Assembly: GCA_045541355.1 (NCBI GenBank)
Contig: JAZQIW010000070.1
Coordinates: 1 to 14,346, forward strand
DNA from: UMGS1387 sp045541355
Lineage (GTDB): Bacteria; Bacillota; Clostridia; Oscillospirales; CAG-382
Reading direction: 5' to 3'
DNA: 14,346 bases
Position numbers and translations under genes: made by a program
Shown here: positions 1 to 6,455 of the stretch, one piece after another
How positions within the stretch are numbered: position 1 is the first letter of the stretch
Layout of the letters: every line of letters begins with the position of its first letter
The notes under the pieces: model-generated
The model's database searches: none
Told to the model about the DNA's origin: nothing
Seen by the model: only the letters and a program-made list of their open reading frames with translations

Positions 1-32
1 ATAACAAAAAAATAATAATTTTCGTTAATCAA

Positions 33-61
33 TTGACAATGCTATAAAAGTGTGCTACAAT
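33..61 (+). promoter_or_regulatory. Sigma-A promoter of the oxidoreductase gene
   Basis: The -35 box TTGACA (33-38) and the -10 box TACAAT (56-61) are separated by exactly 17 bases. Only one of the twelve positions departs from the sigma-A consensus. Transcription should start near 68, about 30 bases before the ATG at 98. This rules out the in-frame GTG at 50 as a start, because it lies inside the promoter. Confidence 0.88.
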
Positions 62-97
62 GTACTGAATTGTTCCGAAAAGGAGACGAAAAGAGAC

Positions 98-1384
98 ATG
101 AAACAGCTTAAACTTGCACTTGTCGGATGCGGCGACAGAGGCAGCTGCTATATGCATTATCTCGATGATAACCCCAAGAAATTCAAGCTTGTAGCCATCG
201 CAGACCCTCTTCCCGAAAAGAGACAGTATTTTATTGATAAATACGATGTTCCTGCTGAAGGCGTATATGACGATTATAAGGAGCTTCTCTCCAAGGAAAA
301 GCTTGCAGATATCGTAATGATCTGTACTCAGGATAAAATGCACTTTGAGCCTGCTATGATGGCAATTGAAAAGGGGTATGATATACTTCTCGAAAAGCCT
401 ATTTCACCCGACCCGAAGGAATGCTTTGATATCGCAGATGCTGCAATCGCAAAGGGCGTTAAGGTGCTTGTGTGCCACGTGCTCAGATATACTCCGTTTT
501 ATAAGGCAATAAAGAACTTTATTGACGAAGGAAATCTCGGAAAGCTCATGAATATCAACCACACAGAGGGTGTCGGTAATGTTCATATGAGCCATAGCTA
601 CGTAAGAGGAAGCTGGAGACGTGAGGACGAGGCGGCTCCCATGATTCTTGCCAAATGCTGCCACGATACAGATCTTCTTCAGTGGTTTGTTGACGAATAC
701 TGCACAAAGGTACATTCCTTTGGTACACGAAGCTATTTTAAGGAAGAAAATGCACCCGAGGGTGCACCGGCAAGATGCCTTGACGGATGTCCTCATAAGG
801 ATACCTGCTATTATTACGCACCAAGACTCTATAAGCTTCCCACCGCCGAGGTTCAGCACTTCAAGGCAGTGGTTGCAGGTCACTTCAACCCCACAAATGA
901 GGAGGTTGACGAGGCACTTAAGACAAGTCCCTACGGAAGATGCGTATACAGATGCGACAATGACGTTGTTGACCATCAGATAGTAAGCTTTACCTTTGGT
1001 GATGATATTCAGGCGACCTTGACAATGTCGGCGTTCAATAAGGGCGGACGAGTTTCCACATTTATGGGAACAAAGGGCGAGCTGAGAGCCGATATGGAAA
1101 AGAATACCCTTGAGTTTTATTCCTTTGAGACAAGAAAGACCACAATTGTTTATAATCCCGAGGAGGAATTTGACCAGACAATCGCAGGCGGCCACGGCGG
1201 CGGTGACCTTGGTATCATGGCAGACCTCTACGAGTATGTTGCAAATAATAATCCCTCAAATTCCATTTCCGATATCGGAGTTTCGAGCATGAGCTATCTC
1301 ATGTGCTTTGCCGCAGAGCTTTCGAGAAAAACAGACACGGTAGTTAATATGCGGGATTATATGTATTCGCTTCAGTATAAATAA
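98..1384 (+). CDS. Gfo/Idh/MocA family NAD(P)-dependent oxidoreductase
   Basis: This 428-residue protein is a cytosolic dinucleotide-dependent dehydrogenase, probably acting on a sugar, inositol or related polyol; the substrate cannot be read from sequence. The N-terminal Rossmann fold shows the GCGDRG nucleotide-binding loop near residue 10. The family motif EKP is at 99-101, with Lys100 as the expected catalytic or binding lysine, and a CCHDTD segment holds the conserved His189-Asp190 pair. An insertion in the C-terminal domain carries Cys227, Cys231, Cys237, Cys282 and Cys286, resembling a metal site found in a subgroup of the family. The ATG at 98 is preceded by AGGAG (81-85), at a rather long spacing of 12. 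Length is normal to slightly long for the family. It is followed by a hairpin and then a YitT-type gene that may share its transcript. Family assignment is firm. Confidence 0.93.
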   Translation: MKQLKLALVGCGDRGSCYMHYLDDNPKKFKLVAIADPLPEKRQYFIDKYDVPAEGVYDDYKELLSKEKLADIVMICTQDKMHFEPAMMAIEKGYDILLEKPISPDPKECFDIADAAIAKGVKVLVCHVLRYTPFYKAIKNFIDEGNLGKLMNINHTEGVGNVHMSHSYVRGSWRREDEAAPMILAKCCHDTDLLQWFVDEYCTKVHSFGTRSYFKEENAPEGAPARCLDGCPHKDTCYYYAPRLYKLPTAEVQHFKAVVAGHFNPTNEEVDEALKTSPYGRCVYRCDNDVVDHQIVSFTFGDDIQATLTMSAFNKGGRVSTFMGTKGELRADMEKNTLEFYSFETRKTTIVYNPEEEFDQTIAGGHGGGDLGIMADLYEYVANNNPSNSISDIGVSSMSYLMCFAAELSRKTDTVVNMRDYMYSLQYK

Positions 1385-1390
1385 AATTGA

Positions 1391-1427
1391 GCAGAACGTC
1401 GGAGCCTTGGCGTTCTGCATTATTATT
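1391..1427 (+). terminator. Hairpin after the oxidoreductase gene, weak terminator or attenuator
   Basis: GCAGAACG (1391-1398) pairs perfectly with CGTTCTGC (1411-1418) across a 12-base loop. The downstream tract ATTATTATTT is T-rich but interrupted. Since no separate promoter for the next gene is visible, partial read-through is likely. Confidence 0.55.
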
Positions 1428-1443
1428 TGAAAGGAGAAGGCAG

Positions 1444-2052
1444 ATGTTTAAAGATATAAAAATTAAATCGTGTATTGTCCTTGTTTTAAGCAGCGCCTTT
1501 CTTGCCTTCGGTCTTTATCATGTGCATTCGCTTTCGGGAGTAACAGAGGGCGGAGCGCTGGGACTTAATCTTCTTCTGGAGTATTGGTTTGGAATTTCGC
1601 CGTCAATCACAAATTTTGCCGTCAGCGTTGTTGGATATGTTGTGGGATATAAGCTTCTCGGACGGGAATTTATAGTATACTCGGCGGTTGCAGCAGGCAG
1701 CTTTTCGGTGTTCTACCGCATTTTTGAAAGCTTTCCGCATATCTGCCCCGAGCTTTATGATATGCCTCTTGCGGCGGCAGTAATCGGGGCGGTGTTTGTG
1801 GGTGTTGGAACGGGAGTTTCCATACGGCATGGCGGTGCGGTTTGCGGAGATGATGCCCTTGCCATGAGCGTGTCCCATGCGACGGGACTTAAGATTGAAT
1901 GGGTGTATATGATAAGCGACCTTGCGGTGCTGGGTCTTTCGCTGACATATATTCCGCTTACAAGAATAGCCTATTCGCTTCTTACGGTCATACTGTCGGG
2001 ACAGATTATAGGTCTTGTGCAGAGAATAGGGAAAAATAAAAGGGGCGGCTGA
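1444..2052 (+). CDS. YitT family (DUF161) integral membrane protein, short form
   Basis: This 202-residue, very hydrophobic protein has about five membrane-spanning segments (roughly residues 8-28, 45-70, 75-95, 105-125 and 155-190). The glycine-rich segments SGVTEGGALGLNLL and GGAVCGDDALAMS match the repeated glycine motifs of the YitT/DUF161 family. Many family members carry a soluble C-terminal DUF2179 domain of about 80 residues; here the protein stops after the membrane part, as the shorter YczE-like relatives do. The transport substrate is unknown. The ATG at 1444 is chosen because AAGGAG (1431-1436) lies 7 bases upstream; an in-frame TTG at 1387 would read through the preceding hairpin. 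The stop codon overlaps a terminator. The family call is reasonable, the function is not known. Confidence 0.8.
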   Translation: MFKDIKIKSCIVLVLSSAFLAFGLYHVHSLSGVTEGGALGLNLLLEYWFGISPSITNFAVSVVGYVVGYKLLGREFIVYSAVAAGSFSVFYRIFESFPHICPELYDMPLAAAVIGAVFVGVGTGVSIRHGGAVCGDDALAMSVSHATGLKIEWVYMISDLAVLGLSLTYIPLTRIAYSLLTVILSGQIIGLVQRIGKNKRGG

Positions 2053-2067
2053 GGGCTGCCCGTTTTT
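2043..2067 (+). terminator. Rho-independent terminator overlapping the YitT stop codon
   Basis: GGGCGGC (2043-2049) pairs with GCTGCCC (2055-2061), with one G-U pair and a 5-base loop. It is followed by GTTTTT (2062-2067). The TGA stop (2050-2052) sits in the loop, so terminator and coding end are superimposed. Confidence 0.8.
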
Positions 2068-2119
2068 GTAAACAAGATAAAGTTTTTATATAAATCGACA
2101 GTTTCAAAAAAAGGTGTTG

Positions 2120-2148
2120 TTCAAAAGCCTCGCATTGTAATGTAAAAT
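2120..2148 (+). promoter_or_regulatory. Candidate promoter of the chimeric gene
   Basis: A weak -35-like TTCAAA (2120-2125) lies 17 bases before TAAAAT (2143-2148). Directly downstream is a perfect 6+3+6 palindrome, TTTCAT-AAA-ATGAAA (2151-2165), which overlaps the predicted transcript start and could be an operator. Both calls are tentative. Confidence 0.3.
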
Positions 2149-2180
2149 GGTTTCATAAAATGAAAGGGAGGCTGTGAATA

Positions 2181-2741
2181 ATGAACACAGATAAAATTTT
2201 TGCAGAATCAATAGCAAAGGAATACGCACCTAAGAATAATTCAAAAATTGTTGCTTTAAAGAAGCTTGATAATAAGGCAAAGCTTCCCGCAACGGTTTTT
2301 GCATATACCTTCGGTATCGTTTCATCCCTTGTGGCGGGTGCAGGAATGAGCTTTGCCATGCAGGTAATAGGAAGCGGAACGGCGGGGCTTGTTCTTGATG
2401 TAGAAGCAACCCCGATAAACGAATTGAAGTTTATAAAACCCGAATATATCATGCCGTATCTATCGTATGTAAAAGAAAACAGACGCATATTCAAAACGGC
2501 TGTAAAGCATCTCGGAACACTGGATTTCGAGAATGTTTATGAGAGAATGTTCAGTCATATTTTCAGCCCCATTCTTGAAAGGTTCAATATTCCTTTGAAT
2601 GAAAGGGAATATACAATGAGGTTTTATCTTACGGGAATTACGGCAATGGTGATGGAGTGGCTGAAAAACGATTGCAGAGAACCGGCTGAGGATATATGCA
2701 GAATAATAATTCGATGTGTTGACGCCGGAAAAATACAATAG
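2181..2741 (+). CDS. Chimeric protein: small-membrane-protein N-terminus joined to a TetR-type C-terminal domain
   Basis: The 186-residue product has two parts. Residues 1 to about 66, including a hydrophobic segment (about 38-64) and the run LKKLDNKAKLPATVFAYTFG, resemble the start of a small clostridial membrane protein commonly auto-annotated as dihydropteridine reductase. Residues from about 72 to the end, with the segments ATPINEL, YVKENRRIFKTAV and MEWLKNDC, resemble the C-terminal ligand-binding and dimerisation domain of a TetR/AcrR regulator. The TetR helix-turn-helix (about 50 N-terminal residues) and the second half of the membrane protein are both absent. The simplest explanation is a deletion fusing two adjacent genes in frame. 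AGGGAGG (2165-2171) lies 9 bases before the ATG, so translation looks intact. Both domain matches are from memory; DNA binding is not expected. Confidence 0.7.
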   Translation: MNTDKIFAESIAKEYAPKNNSKIVALKKLDNKAKLPATVFAYTFGIVSSLVAGAGMSFAMQVIGSGTAGLVLDVEATPINELKFIKPEYIMPYLSYVKENRRIFKTAVKHLGTLDFENVYERMFSHIFSPILERFNIPLNEREYTMRFYLTGITAMVMEWLKNDCREPAEDICRIIIRCVDAGKIQ

Positions 2742-2746
2742 ATCAA

Positions 2747-2776
2747 AAAAGGAACTGCCACAAGGCAGTTCCTTTT
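2747..2776. terminator. Bidirectional terminator between convergent genes
   Basis: GGAACTGCC (2751-2759) and GGCAGTTCC (2764-2772) form a perfect 9-bp stem with loop ACAA. It is flanked by AAAA and TTTT, so it can end transcription from either side. It lies between the stop of the chimeric gene (2741) and the stop of the minus-strand hydrolase (2783). Confidence 0.9.
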
Positions 2777-2782
2777 GCATTA

Positions 2783-3847
2783 TTATAAACCCAAAACCTT
2801 CTTGATTACGGGACCAATCTTTTTTGCCATGCAGTGAAAGCCGTAGTCGGTGGGGTGAATACCGTCAACCGTTCCGTTATTTTTACATTCTTCAAGAAGG
2901 GTTGTGCCGTCGATGAAATAAACATTTTTGTCACCCGAAGAGACGGCATTTTCATATGTTGCCTTTATGATGTCGCGACGCCTGATTTCCTCATCGGTGG
3001 GGAAATAAACGGGACGGGAAATCATAATGATGGGAAGAGAGGGGTGCGATTTTCTTACGGTCTTGAAGAAGGGCTCGTGGGTTGCGGCAAGATGCTCGGG
3101 AGTGGGGGCATTGTGGTCGTAATCGAGAACAAACAGGGACATATCAAGGCTTGCTATGTATTCTGCCATTTTTTGCTCACCCAATGCACCGCCGCCAAAG
3201 CCGAGAGAGAGAAAGTCAACATTCGTCTCTCTTGCGATAATTGATTCATATGTGTTGCCGGGACGGTTTGCACATCCGCCCTGAGTGATAGATGAGCCGT
3301 AGTAGACGATTTTCGGAATGTCGAGATATTCGGGAGCGCCCTCAAGCCTTGAGCCTTCCTTGATTCCCACATATACGTCCTCAACGCCGTAGTAGAGAGG
3401 GAAGTTGAGGGTGATTTCTCTCATTTCGCTTGAGGGAAAATCTATTACAGACTCGTATCCTACCGTAAGGTCTGACGGGGGAATATATGACTTGTAATAT
3501 TCCGTACCTATGTATAGGTCAAAGCCCACCTGAGCGACAAGTGTAAGCTGCGGCATGGGGGGACGGGGAAGATTTTTAACCTTTATTGCAACATAAGGAC
3601 TGTCGGTGGAAAAACGAATTCTTCCGCCGGTGGTATTCTTTGAAATGTTGTGAACGTGAATACTTATGTCCTTTGCAATTTCATCGGGCATTCTTGACCA
3701 AATGGTTTTGTTCATTGAGGGAACGGTGTCTCTCCAAACACCGTAAACCTTAAAGGGAGCTTCCTCAATGCTTTTGAAAACAAGACCTTCCCGTTGTATT
3801 TTTGTATCAAAGACCATATTCTTATCGAGCTTTTCGACACTTGTCAT
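2783..3847 (-). CDS. SGNH/GDSL hydrolase with N-terminal GxDLY-type domain
   Basis: This 355-residue protein is probably an esterase acting on an acylated sugar or cell-wall substrate. An N-terminal beta-rich region (about residues 20-170) contains the GFDLY segment that defines the GxDLY domain seen before Lipase_GDSL_3 domains. The catalytic domain follows: block I is GSSITQG at 184-190, with Ser186 the expected nucleophile in place of the usual GDS serine. Block II is the glycine-rich GFGGGALGEQ, block III is around DYDHNA, and block V is DGIHPTD with Asp328 and His331 completing the triad. No signal peptide is seen, so it is likely cytosolic. The ATG at 3847 has AGGTGA 5 bases upstream; the in-frame TTG at 3865 has no ribosome site of its own. 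The acyl substrate is unknown. Confidence 0.88.
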   Translation of the reverse strand: MTSVEKLDKNMVFDTKIQREGLVFKSIEEAPFKVYGVWRDTVPSMNKTIWSRMPDEIAKDISIHVHNISKNTTGGRIRFSTDSPYVAIKVKNLPRPPMPQLTLVAQVGFDLYIGTEYYKSYIPPSDLTVGYESVIDFPSSEMREITLNFPLYYGVEDVYVGIKEGSRLEGAPEYLDIPKIVYYGSSITQGGCANRPGNTYESIIARETNVDFLSLGFGGGALGEQKMAEYIASLDMSLFVLDYDHNAPTPEHLAATHEPFFKTVRKSHPSLPIIMISRPVYFPTDEEIRRRDIIKATYENAVSSGDKNVYFIDGTTLLEECKNNGTVDGIHPTDYGFHCMAKKIGPVIKKVLGL

Positions 3848-3886
3848 ATAAATCACCTCAAGCAAAAGTGTATTGATTATGAAAAT

Positions 3887-3915
3887 ATTATATTATCAGA
3901 CGTAAAAAAAGTCAA
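3887..3915 (-). promoter_or_regulatory. Promoter of the SGNH hydrolase gene
   Basis: Read on the minus strand, TTGACT (3915-3910) and TATAAT (3892-3887) are 17 bases apart, one mismatch from consensus. Its upstream edge is 7 bases from the -35 box of the opposite promoter. Confidence 0.82.
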
Positions 3916-3922
3916 TAATCCC

Positions 3923-3951
3923 TTGAAAAAATGAGCGATTCCTGTTATAAT
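3923..3951 (+). promoter_or_regulatory. Promoter of the PHP-phosphatase operon
   Basis: TTGAAA (3923-3928) and TATAAT (3946-3951) are 17 bases apart, with an extended -10 TGT just upstream of the -10 box. It drives the two-gene operon at 3984-5693 and is back to back with the hydrolase promoter, so the two could compete or share a regulator. Confidence 0.87.
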
Positions 3952-3983
3952 ATGAGTGAAATTTGCAAAAGGGGCGATAAAGC

Positions 3984-4673
3984 ATGTTCAAGTATGAAAC
4001 ACATCTGCACACCTCTCCCGTCAGTGCCTGTGCATCGGCAAGTGTGAGAGAAAATATGGAGTTTTATAAATCAAAGGGCTATGACGGTGTTTTTATAACC
4101 AATCATTTCATTGATGCAAATATCGGTTTTGACAGAAGCAAGCCCTATACCTACGAAGAAATTATAAATTTCTTTTGCTCCGACTATGAAGAAGCAAAAA
4201 GGCTTGAGAAAGAACTCGGCATAAAGGTATTTTTCGGCATTGAGAGTTCATATGGCGGAACGGATTTTCTTGTCTATGGTCTTGATAAAGAATGGTATCT
4301 TTCGCATCCCGAAATAATGGATATGAAAAAAACCGAACAGCTTGAGTTTTTCATGGAAAACGGAGCTCTTGTCATTCAGGCGCACCCCTTCAGAGAGGCG
4401 GAATATATTGACCATATACGCCTTTTTCCGAGAAGTGTCCACGGCGTGGAGGTTGTAAATGCCAGCAGAGGCGCATTTGATAACCAAATGGCAAAGCTGT
4501 ATGCCGAAAAGTATGGTTTAATCGAATTTGCCGGCTCTGATAATCATATTGGATCCCGTCTTGACAGATTTGCGGGCATGGAAGCCGACGAGCCGATAGA
4601 AAGTGAAACCGACTTTGTGCAAAAGGTTAAAAACGGACAGATGAAGTATTTTGCCGAAAACTGTCAGATTTGA
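3984..4673 (+). CDS. PHP domain metal-dependent phosphoesterase
   Basis: This 229-residue cytosolic protein is a PHP (polymerase and histidinol phosphatase) superfamily enzyme. The metal-binding HxH pair appears at residues 7 and 9 in THLHTS. Further ligand motifs follow in order: TNHF, an acidic residue in GIESSYGG, QAHPF, and GSDNH near residue 185. This is close to the full set needed for a two- or three-metal centre. The protein is a stand-alone domain at the short end for the family, and the natural phosphoester substrate cannot be told; trpH/YciV-type nucleotide or RNA substrates are one possibility. AGGGGCG upstream gives a ribosome site. Its stop overlaps the ribosome binding site of the next phosphatase, indicating translational coupling. 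Confidence 0.88.
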   Translation: MFKYETHLHTSPVSACASASVRENMEFYKSKGYDGVFITNHFIDANIGFDRSKPYTYEEIINFFCSDYEEAKRLEKELGIKVFFGIESSYGGTDFLVYGLDKEWYLSHPEIMDMKKTEQLEFFMENGALVIQAHPFREAEYIDHIRLFPRSVHGVEVVNASRGAFDNQMAKLYAEKYGLIEFAGSDNHIGSRLDRFAGMEADEPIESETDFVQKVKNGQMKYFAENCQI

Positions 4674-4682
4674 GGATAGAAT

Positions 4683-5693
4683 ATGATAGAACTTAAAACT
4701 CCGATTAACGGTGCCTGCGTGTCTTTACAGACTTCGGTGCAAAAGGAATTTATCCGCGACGGCAGAAAGTATCTGACAGGCGAGCTTGACCTGCAGTCCT
4801 TCAGATGGCAGTATCACGACTGTTTTGATGCATCAAAGCCGTCGAGAGTGTCTTTCAGATGGGAGGCAAAGGATGCACTTTCATCTACAATTGAAATTTC
4901 AAAAACTGCCGACTTTTCCGAAGTTTTTATATCGGCAACAGCAAGAAACAGATACGACGTATATAATCTTGAAATAGGAACAACATATTACTGGAGGGTG
5001 AGAAATCCGAGAGAGGAAAGCGAAGTTTTCTCTTTTACAACCGAGGATGCTGCACCCAGATTTATGTATTTTGACGGCACATCAAATGTCAGAGATATCG
5101 GTGGATTTGTAACAGAGGACGGCAGCAGGATAAAGCAGGGTCTTATGTACAGAGGAGCTGAGCTTGATATGCATATGAATCTTTCTGATGAAGGAAGAAA
5201 AACAATGCACGATCTTCTCGGCATAAAGTGCGACATAGATTTCAGAGGCGAAGCGGTGGGTTTTTCGACAAAATCTGTCATAGGTGATGATGTAAATTTT
5301 GTTCAGGTACGCCTTTGTGCCTATGAAGAATACATAAAAGAAGGAAACCGTGAGCAGTTGAAAACTGTTTTTGATACTCTTGCAGACGAGAGCAATTATC
5401 CGTTGTATTTCCACTGCTGGGGCGGTGCAGACAGAACGGGATGTGTTGCCTTTACTATTGAGGCAATTCTCGGACTTGATGAAGAAAAGCTGATGAAAAA
5501 CTTTGAGTATACAACCCTCTCGGGACTGGGAAATGTCAAAAACCGTGACGAAAAAGAGTTTGCTTCTATGATAAATTCTCTTAAAGAATACGGAGAAACC
5601 TGGAAGGAAAGAATGACAAAATTTCTTGTCGAGGCAGGAATTTCTCTTGAAAAAATCGAAAAAATCAGAGAAATAATGCTTGAAAAAGCCTGA
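4683..5693 (+). CDS. Protein tyrosine/serine phosphatase with N-terminal fibronectin-III-like domain
   Basis: This 336-residue protein has two parts. Residues about 50-125 (with TTYYWRVRNP and the following FSFTTED) read like a fibronectin type III beta-sandwich. Residues about 130-335 match the Y_phosphatase3 family: NVRDIGG is the typical entry motif, and HCWGGADRTG is the CX5R active-site loop with Cys245 as nucleophile and Arg251 binding phosphate. The reaction is hydrolysis of a phosphomonoester on a protein or possibly a small molecule. No signal peptide is seen. GAGGA (4672-4676) overlaps the stop of the PHP gene and is 6 bases before the ATG, so both are one operon. No clear terminator follows before the tRNA promoter at 5749. 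Confidence 0.87.
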   Translation: MIELKTPINGACVSLQTSVQKEFIRDGRKYLTGELDLQSFRWQYHDCFDASKPSRVSFRWEAKDALSSTIEISKTADFSEVFISATARNRYDVYNLEIGTTYYWRVRNPREESEVFSFTTEDAAPRFMYFDGTSNVRDIGGFVTEDGSRIKQGLMYRGAELDMHMNLSDEGRKTMHDLLGIKCDIDFRGEAVGFSTKSVIGDDVNFVQVRLCAYEEYIKEGNREQLKTVFDTLADESNYPLYFHCWGGADRTGCVAFTIEAILGLDEEKLMKNFEYTTLSGLGNVKNRDEKEFASMINSLKEYGETWKERMTKFLVEAGISLEKIEKIREIMLEKA

Positions 5694-5748
5694 TTTTACG
5701 TCGTTTTCGGCATAATTAAAAAAATTTCAAAAAAATTGGAAATAAGTA

Positions 5749-5777
5749 TTGACAAACAGAAATTGCTGTGTTATAAT
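5749..5777 (+). promoter_or_regulatory. Consensus promoter of the tRNA operon
   Basis: TTGACA (5749-5754) and TATAAT (5772-5777) are exactly consensus, 17 bases apart, with extended -10 TGT. The upstream 5711-5748 is A/T-rich with A-tracts, resembling an UP element. Transcription should start near 5784. Confidence 0.93.
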
Positions 5778-5783
5778 ACTAAA

Positions 5784-5804
5784 CGCTGACGGAAAGAGTC
5801 AGCG
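5784..5804 (+). other. 5' leader hairpin of the tRNA transcript
   Basis: CGCTGAC (5784-5790) pairs with GTCAGCG (5798-5804), loop GGAAAGA. It would form at the very 5' end of the precursor, 6 bases before the first tRNA, and may protect the end or help processing. Confidence 0.5.
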
Positions 5805-5810
5805 GTGTCT

Positions 5811-5886
<76 letters not shown>

Positions 5887-5891
5887 TTTCC

Positions 5892-5967
5892 GCGGATTTA
5901 GCTCATTTGGTAGAGCGCGACCTTGCCAAGGTCGAGGTGGCGGGTTCGAGCCCCGTAATCCGCTCCA
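5892..5967 (+). tRNA. tRNA-Gly (anticodon GCC)
   Basis: The acceptor stem GCGGATT pairs perfectly with AATCCGC. The anticodon stem GACCT/AGGTC presents GCC, and the T-loop is TTCGAGC. CCA is encoded at 5965-5967. Confidence 0.96.
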
Positions 5968-5991
5968 TCGGTTTGGAGCGAGAGACGTTTT

Positions 5992-6024
5992 GCTTCTTAC
6001 CGTTTATATACGCCGGTAAAAAGC
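5992..6024 (+). other. Hairpin in the Gly-Val tRNA spacer
   Basis: Positions 5992-6002 pair with 6014-6024, ten of eleven bases, around an A/T-rich 11-base loop. It sits in an unusually long (105-base) spacer between tRNAs. It may be a processing signal or a small RNA; no T-tract follows, so it is not a terminator. Confidence 0.35.
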
Positions 6025-6072
6025 AGATGAAGGCAGCGGTCTTTATCGAGCTTTTTACACAGAGCGAGTCCC

Positions 6073-6148
6073 GGGGGGTTAGCTCAGCTGGGAGAGCATC
6101 TGCCTTACAAGCAGAGGGTCACAGGTTCGAGCCCTGTACCCCCCACCA
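6073..6148 (+). tRNA. tRNA-Val (anticodon TAC)
   Basis: The acceptor stem GGGGGGT pairs perfectly with ACCCCCC. The anticodon loop is CTTACAA, the T-loop TTCGAGC, and CCA is encoded at 6146-6148. Confidence 0.96.
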
Positions 6149-6175
6149 CAACTTAATATGAGGTTTTGACCATTC

Positions 6176-6252
6176 GGCTCGGTAGTTCAGTTGGTTAGAA
6201 CGCCAGCCTGTCACGCTGGAGGTCGTGGGTTCGAGCCCCATCCGAGTCGCCA
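6176..6252 (+). tRNA. tRNA-Asp (anticodon GTC)
   Basis: The acceptor stem GGCTCGG pairs with CCGAGTC with one G-U. The anticodon loop is CTGTCAC, the discriminator is G as expected for Asp, and CCA is encoded at 6250-6252. Confidence 0.96.
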
Positions 6253-6256
6253 ACAT

Positions 6257-6276
6257 AATCCGCAGCAATGCGGATT
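6257..6276 (+). other. GCAA-capped hairpin in the Asp-Thr tRNA spacer
   Basis: AATCCGCA (6257-6264) pairs perfectly with TGCGGATT (6269-6276) around GCAA, a GNRA tetraloop. The T content after it is too weak for a terminator; a processing or stability role is more likely. Confidence 0.5.
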
Positions 6277-6315
6277 TGTATCTTTATGGAGGTTTTTCAA
6301 TCTCCCAAAGCCTTT

Positions 6316-6391
6316 GCTTCTATAGCTCAGTAGGTAGGGCGCATCCTTGGTAAGGATGAGGTCACCGGTCCGACTCCGGTTAGAAGCTCCA
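6316..6391 (+). tRNA. tRNA-Thr (anticodon GGT), with unusual D- and T-arms
   Basis: The acceptor stem GCTTCTA pairs perfectly with TAGAAGC, the anticodon stem CATCC/GGATG presents GGT, and CCA is encoded. Two positions are odd. The T-loop reads TCCGACT, so tRNA position 55 (base 6370) is C where U/pseudouridine is almost universal. In the D-stem, position 23 (base 6338) is G, giving a U12-G23 wobble in place of U-A. All other stems are intact, so it is probably expressed, but it may be a drifting copy. Confidence 0.9.
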
Positions 6392-6392
6392 C

Positions 6393-6421
6393 AACGCAGC
6401 TGCTTTGCAGGTGCGTTTTTT
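6393..6421 (+). terminator. Terminator of the tRNA operon
   Basis: AACGCAGCTGC (6393-6403) pairs with GCAGGTGCGTT (6407-6417) with one G-G mismatch and a TTT loop. A run of six T starts in the stem at 6416 and is followed by more T-rich sequence. Confidence 0.88.
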
Positions 6422-6455
6422 CTTTTTCTTTTTCTTTTTTTCTTTTTCTTTTTTT
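6416..6455 (+). repeat. Polypyrimidine microsatellite of T-runs broken by single C
   Basis: About 40 bases consist only of T and C, with runs of five to seven T separated by one C. It joins the tRNA terminator to the repeat module at 6450. Similar tracts border the modules at 8338-8366 and, as A/G on this strand, at 8430-8456. Confidence 0.75.

Noticed and set aside
404..1195. Long minus-strand frame inside the oxidoreductase gene
   Set aside because: It is antisense to a well-supported gene, lacks a ribosome site and encodes no recognisable motif.
5694..5748. Possible terminator after the phosphatase gene
   Set aside because: Only a 5-bp ATTTC/GAAAT pairing is found, without a proper T-tract; the A/T-rich DNA is better read as an UP region of the tRNA promoter.
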